NCBI GenBank assembly: GCA_963575745.1 | Contig: CAUYUJ010009446.1 | Location: 270,586-334,585 of the forward strand | DNA: 64,000 nt | Reading direction: 5' to 3' | Origin: Prorocentrum cordatum | Lineage: Eukaryota > Sar > Dinophyceae > Prorocentrales > Prorocentraceae | Part shown: positions 52,640-63,690 of the stretch, one piece after another | How the letters are laid out: each line of letters begins with the position of its first letter | Numbering within the stretch: the first letter of the stretch is position 1 | Notes under the pieces: generated by a model | The model's database searches: none | What the model was told of the DNA's origin: nothing | Seen by the model: only the letters and a program-made list of their open reading frames with translations | Program-made: the position numbers and the translations under genes

Positions 52640-54100
52640 CGCACGCGGGAACTGCGCAAGCTGCACCCCCGGTGGTGGCGCGCCACTTGGGGGGAAATGG
52701 CACGAGCACTACGAGCAGCCGGCATGCCACAGAGCATCCTCGACCTCATGCCCTCGGTAGTCAACGACTGTAGGGGGCGCTGAAAGTGGCCGCCGCCAGC
52801 GCGCCAGACCATCCATACACTCCGCCTCTCGACATTAATCAGCACGTCGAGTGCGGCATCATGTGCTACGACGATCGCGCGATCATCCACTTGATGCACT
52901 GCGCCCCACGATGGCATGACGGCCAAGAGATATAACCAAGCGCCGCTCGACGCTGCTTTTCGCCATCGGCCGTTCAAGGATTCAGCTGTTCGGCTCGATG
53001 GAGACGTCCATCGTGAACGGCAAGGGCGGGGAGACCTCGCCATGTTTCGTGGAGGAGATGTAGAGGCGAGGAGTGCAGGTGGAAATTCGAGCCCCTCGTC
53101 GGCGCGCTCGCTTCATCGAGCGACGTGGCGCCATGCTACGGCACGCACTTCACACCGCAGTAGAGCAGCTAGAGCTCGAAGGTGCCGCGGCGAACTTCGA
53201 CTCCATGCTAGCATGCTAGCAGTCTCACCCGCGTGGGCGCTGCACCATGCAACGTCGTCTTCGGACGGCCGCCATCCATGCTGTCACCGCTCGAAGCAGA
53301 CGAAGAGGGTGAGACATCTGGAGCCTGCGGCACCAGTGCTGGGCCTTCTGCTGGTGGCGAAGTGCAACCCAGCCGATTGCTGTGGCGCATCCGAGAGATC
53401 CCTCTGCAACGCATGGCAGAGGCCGCGTTGATCTCGCGCGTCGGCCGCGCCCTCAGGACCCGCGCCACCGAGTCCGGGGAGGGCCGCTTCAACCTCGGCG
53501 ACCAGGCGGAGGTCCACAGGTCCCCAGGCAAGAAAGACGCGTCGGGATGGGCCCGCCCTGTGACGGTCATCTCTGTAGACGCGGCTCGAGAAAAGGTCGC
53601 GGTCAAGTACCGCGGTGCCGAGGTGGCGCGCTGATTGCAAGATGCCCGGGCCTTCATCGGCGCCGCCTGCTGCGACGACGTGGGCAAGGACCGCGCGCGC
53701 GACTACCTGGAGCACGTCGCGCCAGGCTCCCGGCGAACCGTCGGCCGCTGGGAGAACGCGGAGGGCGGGCCGATCATCGAGCAGACTTGACGGCGCCTCG
53801 ATATTCTCGAAGCCCTGCGCCAGCTGCCCCGCAGATGATTCCAGCTGCCACCAGACGCTTGCGCCGCGCGGATTATTAGCGGCCAGAAATTTGTGGGAAA
53901 TTGGACGGGCTGCGCTCGCAGCTTTGCTATCTGACGTCTTCCTCAGCACCCGATCGACGTCCCGCAGATCCATCTCAACGGCGCCAAGTTCGACGCCCGC
54001 CAGATTTTCGGCGAGCGTTGGGAGGAAGCTCGCGTCATTCAGCTTTTCTTGGGTCACGAGCCGTTGCTGGTAGCAGACGCTGGACCAGACCTAGACGAGT
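52640..54100 (+). pseudogene. Ty1/copia integrase region
   Basis: An H-rich start (RELRKLHPRWWRATWGEMAR, about 52643) leads to NQHVECGIMCYDDRAIIHLM (about 52834-52893). There the first catalytic Asp seems to be Gly (GGC, 52855-52857). ETSIVNGKG (about 53000) has Asn (53016-53018) where the second Asp is expected. FIERRGAMLRHALH (about 53117) keeps the Glu. A C-terminal part reads IREIPLQRMAEAALISRVGR (about 53386-53445) and GKKDASGWARPVTVISVD. Integrase inserts the cDNA into host DNA. Several stops and shifts make this copy inactive. Confidence 0.65.
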
Positions 54101-54689
54101 CGTTCGATGACTGCGTCATCGCGAAGGCCCCAAGGACGCCGCCAACACCACCGAGGGCGGTTCACCATCGGCCGCGTCGGCCATGCCCGAGGGGGCCGAC
54201 GGCGGCTTCTCCGCCACGCCCATCAGGTGACGATGGCAGCCTGGCGCGAAATCGAAAGGGCAGAAGATCTACGTCAGACGCTCAAGGAGCCAGAGACCGC
54301 CGACAGTCAGCATAGTATCTACGCATCTACGCTGCCGTCGAGCACGCCGCGGCCAGCTTTGGCCGCTGGCCCCATGGGTGGCGCCAGCGCCTCGAGACGC
54401 AGCGCCAGCGTCAGTGCATCCACGCGCAGTGCCGCGACTTCCTGCGCGTGGCCTCCTTGGGCGATTACGCCGCGCTGGAGGCGGAGCGCGAAGGAGAAAG
54501 GCATGTGGAGTTGTACCATGACCCAGGAGCGCGCGAAGCAATCCTGAGCTTCAACGAGGCAGCGCCCAGTGACTGCGTCGCCAGCGCTCCCCAGGCAGCC
54601 GCGCTTCACGCGCGTGCCGACGTTGAGATCGCGGCCGCCAAGCGCGACGCCGAGCCGACCTTCTGACAAACGGGGAAGTGTCGAGACCG

Positions 54690-55740
54690 ACAGCGGAGGT
54701 CGCTGTGGTCACCCTCGAAGCGCTTACTGTCTGGGTCGAGTCAAGTACAATTGCGTCGAGGGGCGACTGAACAAGGGCCCCCGAAACGCGATGGATTCCA
54801 AACGCGTCTTCAAGTGGAAGCACTGGGAGAGATCAGGCGGCAAGGCTGCCCGGATCACCCGGCGCCGCGCTGCGCTGAGGGGCTTCCGCGACATGGGCGC
54901 CGGAGCCCTGGAAAAGTTCGTTGGCGCGGCGAAGCGGGCGTCGCGGCGCCCGCTGTCCCCGGGGGCGTCGCGTCGCCTAGACCGGGCGCGCGTCGCTGTG
55001 GGCGTCGAGAAGGCGCCCCTGCAAGGCGCGGCCTAAGCCGAGATGCAGGAACAAGGCGAAGTACCCCGCGCGAGGCGAACTTCACCCTGCCACCTGCAGT
55101 GCCGCCGCGCTCCGGCAGGTGCCCGGCCATGCGAACTACGATGACCAGAACGAGTGCTTGCATTGCATCAGGCCGGGCACGGGCTGCGAGGACGCGCCCC
55201 CGAGCCATCTCCGCGAAGCTCGCCCACTCGCGCGCCTTCCTGTGCGCAGCGCCAAACCTATTCGGCGGTGTCGGCGGGGCCCGGAGCTCGACGTCAAGCA
55301 CGAGGCGTCTGGCGCCTGTGGCACCAGGGGGTCAGAGTTAGTGCCCGCGGTGTCCAGGCGCGTTGATGGCCGGCTGGACGCAAGCAGCACGTCGGCCGGC
55401 TAATCGGCCATATCGAGAGCGTCTTCGGCAAGACGAAGGGTGATGACGACGATGTTACCTTCTGCGACGTACGCCAGCACCGAAGTGCCGATGGCACCGT
55501 GGCGCTCGACCAGGACGAGTACATCGATTTTCTCACGCCGATCAGACGCGTCGACCCGGCCAGCGCCAAGGCCGACGAGCCAGTCGAGGTCGGCGCCCAG
55601 GCCTCTTCGTCTCCCTCCGGGGAGCAGCGGCCCACGCCCAGGCTCGCCCAGCGCCGCGTCGACGGGTGCATCGTCGCCCTGCAGCGAGCCGAGAACAAGC
55701 TGCTCATCCGACACGTGACGCAACTCACCTCAGTTTTCTG
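54690..55740 (+). pseudogene. Ty1/copia reverse transcriptase region
   Basis: GRVKYNCVEGRLNKGPRNAM then DSKRVFKWKHWER (about 54730-54832) matches the copia RT start. RQVPGHANYDDQNECLHCIR (about 55110-55170) is the P-G...L....Y/GL region. RVDGRLDAS (about 55359) sits where Y/HVDD is expected, with the second Asp as Gly (55368-55370). IGHIESVFGKTKGDDDDVTF (about 55403-55460), TVALDQDEYIDFLTPIRRVD (about 55497) and RRVDGCIVALQRAENK follow. At least four frames are used. Confidence 0.68.
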
Positions 55741-56405
55741 ACCACGCGAAAGACCAAGGATCGCATCGCGTTTCCAGCCAAGACGTGCGCCAGGCGACTC
55801 AGCGCGCACAGCGACGGGTCGTTCAAGAGGGAGGAGATGACAGGATACGGCATGAGAGGAGCCGTCTACATTCGCCTCGGCAAGTGCCGCCACACCGGGA
55901 AACAGGTGTGCCATTTGTTAGACGCAGTAAGCCGATCGCACAAGTTGGCGCGCAGATCTTCGTTCGGCCCAGACCTGCTCGCAGCATGCGTCGCAGCCGA
56001 CCGACTGCAGGCGTGCCTCCTCGCGTTGCGCGAGATGGAGCACGGCCCCGCGCGTGCCGAGGAAATAAGGGGGGGTCGAGGAGGAGGGAGGTCACGCTAT
56101 CGCAGATCTCGTCATCGACAGCATGTCCATCTTCAGTCCCCTGCTCATGGATCTGGTGCGGCCGCCTTCTGAGATCAGCACGGCAGGCCACCTGTGGCGC
56201 TTGGCTGGCCAGCTGCGCATCAAGCAAATGGAGGACCTACTCTGGTGCGACACTCGGGACATGCGGGCCGACCCCATGACCAAGGGCAGCATGGGCCGGG
56301 GGCTCAATTCAACGCGATGGACGGCCCGACCAGCTACCAGGATAAACGAGTTCAGCGACGAGGCCGTCCCGAGCTCCCAGCACAATTCCCTCACCAAGCA
56401 GTGAA
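55741..56405 (+). pseudogene. Ty1/copia RNase H region
   Basis: One frame reads LSAHSDGSFKREEMTGYGMR (about 55798-55857), the D-x-S/G-F opening of copia RNase H. VCHLLDAVSRSHKLARRSSF and LALREMEHGPARAEE follow, then a shift near 56090. The second frame reads IADLVIDSMSIFSPLLMDLV (about 56100-56160), LWCDTRDMRADPMTKGSMGR (about 56240-56299) and then variable tail. This domain is the best kept of the element. Confidence 0.8.
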
Positions 56406-56410
56406 GAGGC

Positions 56411-57420
56411 GACTCGTGTGACTGTGGCACAAGGTCGACCACCGTAACTCCGCTCGCCGGTGCACGGTCGACCTACCTAACGGCCACGAGATCGTCAAGG
56501 CTGCGGGCATCCACGGCCAAGGACAATGTGCAAGTTAAGTGCTGCTCCAGTTGACTGTGTCAGGGCAGCAACAACAGCAGCAGTTTTGCCTGTGTTTCAC
56601 CAGTGCGTTTTATTTCGGTTTGCAGAAAATCATTGTTCCCAACATCCATCTTGCATCATTTTCTCTGGTCTCCTCCTCCTCCTCCTCCTTCTCCTCCTCC
56701 TCCGCTTCCTCCAGGTAGTGCTGCGCGGTAATCAACCCGTGCGTGTGGCAGCCGTGGCAGGCACGGTGCACATTCCCTCCTGCTGTTCCTCTCTCTCTCT
56801 TTTTTTTGTTGTCCGGATCTGTTTCACGTTTCTGCAGGCAGTGCCGGCGGATGCGCGAGAGGATGATTTGGGGTTGCGTTTCGCGGGAAAAGAAAGGAAG
56901 GGGAGGCAGGGGGCGAGTAGAGGAAGGAGGGTGGACAGGGGGCGAGGGACGTAGGAGAGGGACGATATGGGGGCAGGGGAGGGCAGGGGAGGAGAAGAAA
57001 GGGGAGGACAGGGGCAGGCAGGAACGGAACAGACCCTTCTGCCCCGAAGGCCATCGCCACCCAGGGCCTCGCCTGCAACCTCGACCTGCGGGCCGAGCTT
57101 GACATCGTGTGAGCGCGCGTCTCACCCACGTGGCGGCCGTCGGCTTCGCCCCCCTCTTCGTTGTTACTGTCAACGAAAGGATACTGTCCTGACGAGGCCA
57201 GGAACCCTCCAGCTTGCACCACGAGCGTTGCTCCACTCAGCCGGGTGTGGTGCAAGGTGCGGGAGCAATTTAAGTGCGGACAAAGACAATGCTCGCACAC
57301 GTGACGCAGCTGCTGCTGCTACTGTTGCTGCCATTGTTGCTTCTGCTGCTGCCCAGAAAAGATGCGCTACACTCGCGTCGGTACAGCGCCTGCGACAGGA
57401 ACTAAAAACAGCCTGATGCC
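56411..57420. other. Downstream of the copia element; no gene
   Basis: May contain the 3' LTR, which I cannot delimit. A TCC tract lies at 56672-56710 and CT/T runs at 56790-56808. Otherwise no coding signal. Confidence 0.4.
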
Positions 57421-57505
<85 letters not shown>

Positions 57506-57651
57506 GTCATCGTCATCGTCATCGTCATCATCATCATCGTCATCATCATCATCACCATCATCACCATCATCATCGTCATCATCATGATCATCAGCATCAT
57601 CATCATCAGCAGCAGCATCATCATCATTATCACCATAATAATCATCATCAC

Positions 57652-57710
<59 letters not shown>

Positions 57711-57716
57711 CCATCC
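57421..57716. repeat. (ATC)n microsatellite
   Basis: Nearly 290 bp of ATC with GTC, ACC and AGC interruptions, ending directly at the first recognisable codons of the next LINE. Confidence 0.97.
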
Positions 57717-60343
57717 TGTCACCCACCAGAGAAGGACCAGCGCCCTATCCCCGACTTTGTCTTCCGCTCCAAGCAGTACAAGTCCCTCCTCGCGAAGATG
57801 TTCAACGAGGCAGAGTTGGACACCATGACCGACCTTCGCCGCTACGACGTTACAAAGCAGATCATGATCATGATCATGGCCGCCGAACTCGCCCGCCACG
57901 AGCTCCAGCGCCTCCCGCTCGGCACAGGGGACGTGAGCGTGCTGGAGAGTAGGCGCCTCCGTCTCAGAGCGATCGCCCGCGCAATTTGGCGCGTCGATCT
58001 GCCCACAGCCCGCCTTTTAGCTGCCACCACTGAGTTGGGACAGAGATTCTTGGACGTGTCGGGATCCTCCCCTCAGCTCCTCGACTCAACTGAGTCTCAA
58101 AATACCGTCATCCGCAACAATCACACGTGGTATGAGCACGAGCAGCATTTGGCGGCTCAACGCGCGGCCCGAGCGATTGACCTGCCGTCTCTGGAGGAGC
58201 AACGGCGCATCCAACGCGCACTACAGCGTCGTGCCGCGCTTTGGGCACCTTTATCGAAGCGTTTCAAGTTGCATGGCATCACCACCAGTCAGATTGCATA
58301 GAATCCGCTCGCCATCGGAGGTGGGATCAGCCTGCCACCGGTGGCCAGAGAGCCGAGGCAAGTGGCCCACGCCCTTCGGCTCCATTGGGCCCCGATTTTC
58401 TCGGACAAGCATGTTCCCAGGGACGAAATCGACGCCTTTCTGAACAGGGTCTCGCCGTCTTTCCCTGTCGCCGATCTGCCCATCCCGTCGCCCGCTGCTC
58501 CCTTTCAAGCTTCCCAGCGGGGTCGGAAGTCCGCGCCTGGCCCAGATCGGCTTCCAGATCAGGTTTGGATGTCTGTTCCTGCCGCCATTGAATCCCTCTA
58601 CCCCATCTTCCTTTGCCTCTTCAGTGCCCTCCCCTGCCCTCCCTCCCTCAACCAATCCACTTTTGCATTCCCGCCGAAGGGCGACAAACCATGCGATGCA
58701 CTCGAATGTCTGCGAGACGCATCGGAGGTCAGACCGCTCTCTTTCAAGAACTGTCACTCCAAGGCGTTCGCCTCGGCCATCAACTATCAGCTCACAAAGC
58801 TTGCACAGAGCAGGGTCCACGAGACCCAGCAGAGGTTCATCCGCGGTCGCAACTTTTGCCAGAATATTGCCAAGCTGGACGCACGAGCGAGAGCGGTCGG
58901 ATTTCACGAACAGGCCGACTGCCGCCTCCCGCTCTTTGCCGCCCTTAATATCAAAGCAGCGCTCCCAAGCATGAGTCGCACGTGGTTGTTGGCGGTCCTC
59001 GAGCGCATGGGGTTACCGCCAGGGTACCTCGCTGCGACTCGCGGCCTGTGCTCGCTGGCACTGGCCTCGACGTGGGTTCGCGACGAGGTGGTCCCACTGT
59101 TGATGATCAGTTCAGGGGTCATGCAAGGATGCCCGCTCAGCGGCTCCCTATGGGCCTTTGGCATGGACCCCATCATTCGTTCGCTGGAGCTGGCGCTCCC
59201 ACCTGACCTTCGCGAAGCCTCGATTGGCGGCTGTGCAGATGACCTCGGCGCTGTCCTGGCGAAGTTCACGTATCTCACTTCGCTCTACCCCTCTATCGCC
59301 TCGGCCTCGAGCCTCGCTTCGCTCCGCCTCCACCCCCTCAAAATGCGTGATCGTCCCCTTGTTGGCTCAGTGCACAGACGACACAGTGCAGGAAGTGCGC
59401 ACCATGCTGCGCCAATTGATCCCTGAATAGCAATCCTTTTCCATCGCAGGTGCCGCCACATATTTAGGCGTGTTCCTGGGCCCTGACGCCGCGAATGCCC
59501 AGCAATGGACGGCATGCGAGAGAATCCTGAAGACCTCGGCCTTCGACTCGCCTCCTGACTCCTCGCTCCGCCTCTGCCACGTTGTAATTCTCCCCACCCC
59601 AGGCTATGTGGCGCAATATTACCCGCCGCCAAAAGCGCTGCTCGCAAAAGAGCCGCGCTGCATCCATAAGCTCCTGAAGCTGCCGCCGAGCTCGATGACG
59701 GGCCATGACCTTTGGTCGCTGCGCGCATGGGCACCTGGATAGACCCCGACATCCATTGCCGCAGATTGTGCTGCGATCAGCTGGCGCACGGCGCGCGCCA
59801 CGATCTCCAACTTCCTTGCCTGGCACGACGAGTTGGAAGAAACCTCGTGGTCAGGCAACACCCTCGTCCGCCACGTTCAGCAGCTTTGGTCCCCGCCGCT
59901 TTGGCGCGACTAAAGCATAGTTCAGTTCCTGCGCGCCCGTCTCGAATCGATCGCGTTCCCGGAGGTCCCCTCTGGCCCCCAGCGCTCCGCGGCTGCCGAG
60001 GCCAACCAAGCAGCCGCCCTCGCCGAGAGGCTCCTGAAGCACTCGTGCCCTCCGAAAGCTATACCCAGACCGTTTTCATTTGATGCTGCAGAAGCTGGGC
60101 CAGCGGGGGTGCGTCTTTGGGTGCGAAAGGGGACCTGATTCGATTTCTCATTACCTCTCCTGCCCTCGCCTGCTTCACCCCGTCGCCCTTCCCCGCTCCT
60201 CCCCCCCACCCTCTGTCATCACACGTCTGGGGTTCGGTGAGGAGCACGAGTATTCGGGGGAAACTTCGCGGGAACGCACAGTTTTCCTCCTCGCCTTGGC
60301 GTTCAAACTTTACCACAAACCCAGGGTGCGGTCAATTGGATAG
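57717..60343 (+). pseudogene. 5'-truncated LINE: reverse transcriptase with zinc knuckle
   Basis: Coding resemblance starts right after the ATC array (RPIPDFVFRSKQYKSLLAKM, about 57738) and stays in one frame to about 59330, with a TAG at 58299-58301. RT landmarks are EVRPLSFKNCHSKAFASAIN (about 58727), FIRGRNFCQNI, LFAALNIKAALPSM (motif A), GVMQGCPLSGSLWAFGMDP (motif B) and GGCADDLGAVL (motif C, DD at 59238-59243). The motif A Asp is Asn (AAT, 58947-58949). The sense then moves to a second frame (AATYLGVFLGPDAA, about 59450; stops at 59428 and 59740) and a third (CVFGCERGPDSISHYLSCP, about 60109, C-x3-C-x8-H-x3-C). Endonuclease and ORF1 are missing. It is related to, but clearly diverged from, the LINE at 13.2-18.2 kb. 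Confidence 0.88.
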
Positions 60344-60440
60344 CCCTCTCAGTCACTTTACAACGAGAGCACCTTGAGGTGTTCGCTGTGGCGAGTCGCT
60401 TGCTGATGGCCTGAGACAAAGAACGCGTTGCTCGAAGCTA
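60344..60440. other. Short spacer after the LINE
   Basis: No A-tail visible. It leads into an ATC microsatellite like the one before the element. Confidence 0.5.
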
Positions 60441-60489
60441 CGTGCGATCATCATCATCCTCAGCATCATCTTCATCATCATCGCCGCCG

Positions 60490-60530
<41 letters not shown>

Positions 60531-60655
60531 GTCGATACAATTTTCATCAGCATCACCATCATCATCAGCATCGTCATCATCGTCGCTACCATCATCAGCA
60601 TCATCATCATTATCATCATCATCATCATCACCACCACCATCATCATCTTGTTTCC
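60441..60655. repeat. (ATC)n microsatellite
   Basis: ATC repeats with AGC, GCC, GTC and ACC interruptions. Confidence 0.96.
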
Positions 60656-61785
60656 CTCGGACAGAGGTCATCGTGGTGCATTTTCGGGACCTTCGCAGAA
60701 AATTAGGCATATCTTCGTAAGCGCCCAACCCTTGTTGATACATGTTGTGGGCTTATATCATGCGCAAGAGGAAAAGCAGATCATCGTAAGCGCCCGTCCC
60801 CAACCCTTCGATATGTTCACAACCTTTGGGCAGCCCAGCGCATTCAAGAGATATTCCTCGTCTGGCATTGGGGTCGGCACCCCCCTGAAAAAGAATCTGC
60901 CATATCGGTGTAACACGATCGATCGCACTCGGTTTTCCGATTTCGGCCTTTAGGCCCAATCGCATTCACGAGCAACACATGTTGATGCTCTGCCCTGTAA
61001 CATGAGAAGTTGGGCGGTAGTCGTCATCGTCAGGGCTAAAGCCGTAGCCAGCCGCAGAAAGGTCTCAAGTCTTCGACACGACATGTTCGGTGTGGCTCCT
61101 TGAAGATATTGTGCTAGATCTTTGGGTGTCCCGGTTTCTCCTTTCCCGTCCTTCTCATCTTCCTCCCTCCGTCTTGCTCCTCCCTCTCACTCGTCCTTAT
61201 CATCCTGCTCACTCCTCCCCCTCCTCCGCTCCATACTCGTTCTCCCGCATCGACTGAGATTTTCCTGCTCGTCTCACTTGTACTATGGGTAAGTTGTCGG
61301 CGAAACCGTGTTCAGCTTCTCCCTTCGGCGCTGACGCGCTAGCTTTTGCTTCACCAGTTTCCTCTTCCCTTCCCTAGTTTTCCTAGCGCCCCTCAAACTA
61401 GAAGTGGTCACCCACGTGTGCGCCAAGATGACCGCGTTCCGCGACAGAAGGGGTGTTCCTTCTTGCGCGAGGCCGTGAATGTTCTCGCGGTCTCACGCAG
61501 CACTTTGGCGACCCAGACAGGGAACACCCGCGAAGATCCCCGAATGGCGGTTTCTTAGGTTACCCGTGGGAGCACGGAGAGATAACCGCGCGTCGCGGTC
61601 TGGGCTGGGCTCCAAAGAAGCTTCCCTTCTGCGAGGTGACGGCCCGAGGGCACGAAGATAACCGCGCGTCGCGCATCGCGGAGCGCGATGCGCAAAGTTA
61701 GGTGACCTATGGTTTCCATGATTGCGGTTGTCGGCGGGGCGCCCTGCCGTGTCCCCGAAAGGCCGCCAGCAAAAAATTCGACGTG
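60656..61785. other. No supported gene
   Basis: Lower-GC sequence. Two GATAACCGCGCGTCGCG words (about 61580 and 61658) form a small direct repeat. No coding motifs on either strand. Confidence 0.5.
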
Positions 61786-61838
61786 TTTGTGTGTGTGCGT
61801 GTGTCTATGTATCTGTATATGTATATATATATATACAC

Positions 61839-61870
<32 letters not shown>

Positions 61871-61910
61871 GTATATAGATTTATATGTGTATATATATAT
61901 TACCTTTTCT
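61786..61910. repeat. TA/TG-rich microsatellite
   Basis: GTGTGTGTGCGTGTG then TATATATATA with ACACATACATA interruptions. It is the most AT-rich patch of the window. Confidence 0.95.
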
Positions 61911-61919
61911 ATATTTGTA

Positions 61920-62575
61920 CAATCCGGGGGGGTGGGACCCCTCCCCCCCAGGAAAATCGGGCCCCCGGGATCTGGCGCTTTTGGGGCCCCCTGGACGCCT
62001 TGCAAGGGGTCCCCCGGGCCTTCCGGGCCTCCTGGACGCCGCTGCCGGGCCTTGCCAGCGGGCCCAAAGCGGTCAGGAGGGCGGCCCAACGGCCCCGCGA
62101 GAGCCCCACGCGGCCCCAGACAGCCCCAAGACGCCCGAAGACGACCCAAAGAAGACTCCCAAGAGGTCCTCCAAGTGCCAAAAAAACACTTTCATTTCGT
62201 TTTTTATTTAATTTTTGGACATTCGGTTCTTCGGTATTCCGTGCGTCCGAGTCCGCCGAAGAGGCCCCAAACATCCTCCCACAACGGTGTCAAAGGGCTT
62301 CCAGACAGTCCAAAAGAGCCCCAATATGGTCCAACAGGGCCGCAAGATGGCCCCAAGAGAGCCCCGCTGACAGCCCCAGATGGCCCCAAGACGCCTCCCG
62401 AAGCACTCCAAATCGTGACCCGGTCGTTCAGGGAGACCGTGGTTGGTAGCAAGGTGGTTGCACGAAGCCCCCAGAGGCCCCCAAAAGGCGCCCAGGAGGC
62501 CCCCAGAGGTCCCCAAAAAGCTTTTGAGAGGGGCCCAAGAACACCTCCAAAGAGGGGCCCCTGCAATAAAAACTG
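61920..62575. repeat. CCCCAAGA/GGCCCCC low-complexity tract
   Basis: Degenerate GCCCCCAGAGG/GGCCCCAAGA units, related in style to the CAGGAGGCC minisatellites at 3.8 and 6.6 kb. They give Gly-Pro-rich or Trp-Gly-Leu-rich frames that are not conserved. Confidence 0.65.
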
Positions 62576-62919
62576 GGGATGAGGACAAGGAGTGGCTCGC
62601 AGACAAGGAAGATTACGAGTAAGAGGAGAGGAAGTATAAGGATAGTACATAACATTACTATAACGACGATGGCGCAAACGGCAACAATGAATCATCGCTA
62701 TATTTGGTTCTCCTGCATGCTGAGCTTTAAGAACGCGCGAAGCGCCAACGCAGTCTTGTATACATATATATACACATATATCGGTATATCATCTGTGTGT
62801 TAATTTCTGTTCGCAGTGAGTTGTCCACTCCACTGCTCGCGCAGACATCCCACCCACCCACCCGCAACTTGGTTTGCAAAATCTCTTAAGACCGTGACGG
62901 TGGGTACCAAATGGCACTT
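62576..62919. other. No supported gene
   Basis: A short TATATACACATATA tract at 62758-62785; otherwise nothing recognised. Confidence 0.5.
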
Positions 62920-63172
62920 GGCAACACCAGCGACGCCGACGACGACAGCGACAACGACTACGACGACACCGACGACGTCTCCAACGACTTCGACGACGCC
63001 GACAACAACGACGACGACGACGACACCGACGACGACGACGACGACGCCGACACCGACGACGACGACGACGACGACGATGACAACGACGACGACGATGACG
63101 ACGCCGACGACGACGATGACGACGACACCGGCGACGACGACGTCAACGACACGACGACGCCGACGCCGACGC

Positions 63173-63203
<31 letters not shown>

Positions 63204-63442
63204 GGCGACGACGACGACGCCGACGTTGACGACGACGAAGACGACAACGACGCCGACGACGACGACGAAGACGACGACGACGTCGCCAACGAAGACGACG
63301 AGGGAGGAGGAATGACGACGACGGCGACAACGACGATAACGACGACAACGAAGAGGGAGGAGGGAGGACGGCGACGACGCGAACGACGAAGAAGGAGGAA
63401 GGACGGCGACGCCGACGACGACAACGACGAGGGAGGAGGGAA

Positions 63443-63474
<32 letters not shown>

Positions 63475-63690
63475 CGACGAAATAGGAAGGACGACGACGA
63501 GACGCCGACGACGGACGACGACGACGACGACGAGGGAGGAGGAGGAAGGACGACCACGGCGACAACGACGACGGAAACGACCATGACGCCAAAGATGACG
63601 ACGACGAACACGAGGAAAGACAAAGGACGACGTAGGCGACGACGACGACGCGGGAGGAGGGAGGACGGCGACGACGACGACGAAGACGCA
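62920..63690. repeat. (GAC)n microsatellite, about 770 bp
   Basis: GACGAC arrays with AAC, GCC, ACC and GAG interruptions. The poly-Asp frame (62911-63315) and poly-Val/Ser frames on the other strand come from the repeat. Confidence 0.97.

Larger units (their letters stand above)
46900..56410 (+). mobile_element. Ty1/copia-like LTR retrotransposon, decayed
   Basis: Domain order gag, protease, dUTPase-like, spacer, integrase, reverse transcriptase, RNase H is the Ty1/copia order (integrase before RT) with an extra dUTPase. All parts are on the + strand but spread over several frames with many stops, so no polyprotein can be made. I could not find LTRs by eye. The 5' end is placed before the first gag-like sequence and the 3' end after the last RNase H residues. 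Confidence 0.75.

Noticed and set aside
46841-57700. LTRs of the copia element
   Set aside because: I compared the sequence before gag with that after RNase H by eye and found no convincing direct repeat. They may be lost or too diverged.
61722-62582. A 286-codon Gly/Pro-rich collagen-like frame
   Set aside because: It begins in a TA microsatellite and continues in CCCCAAGA-type repeats. All frames on both strands are open and similarly biased.
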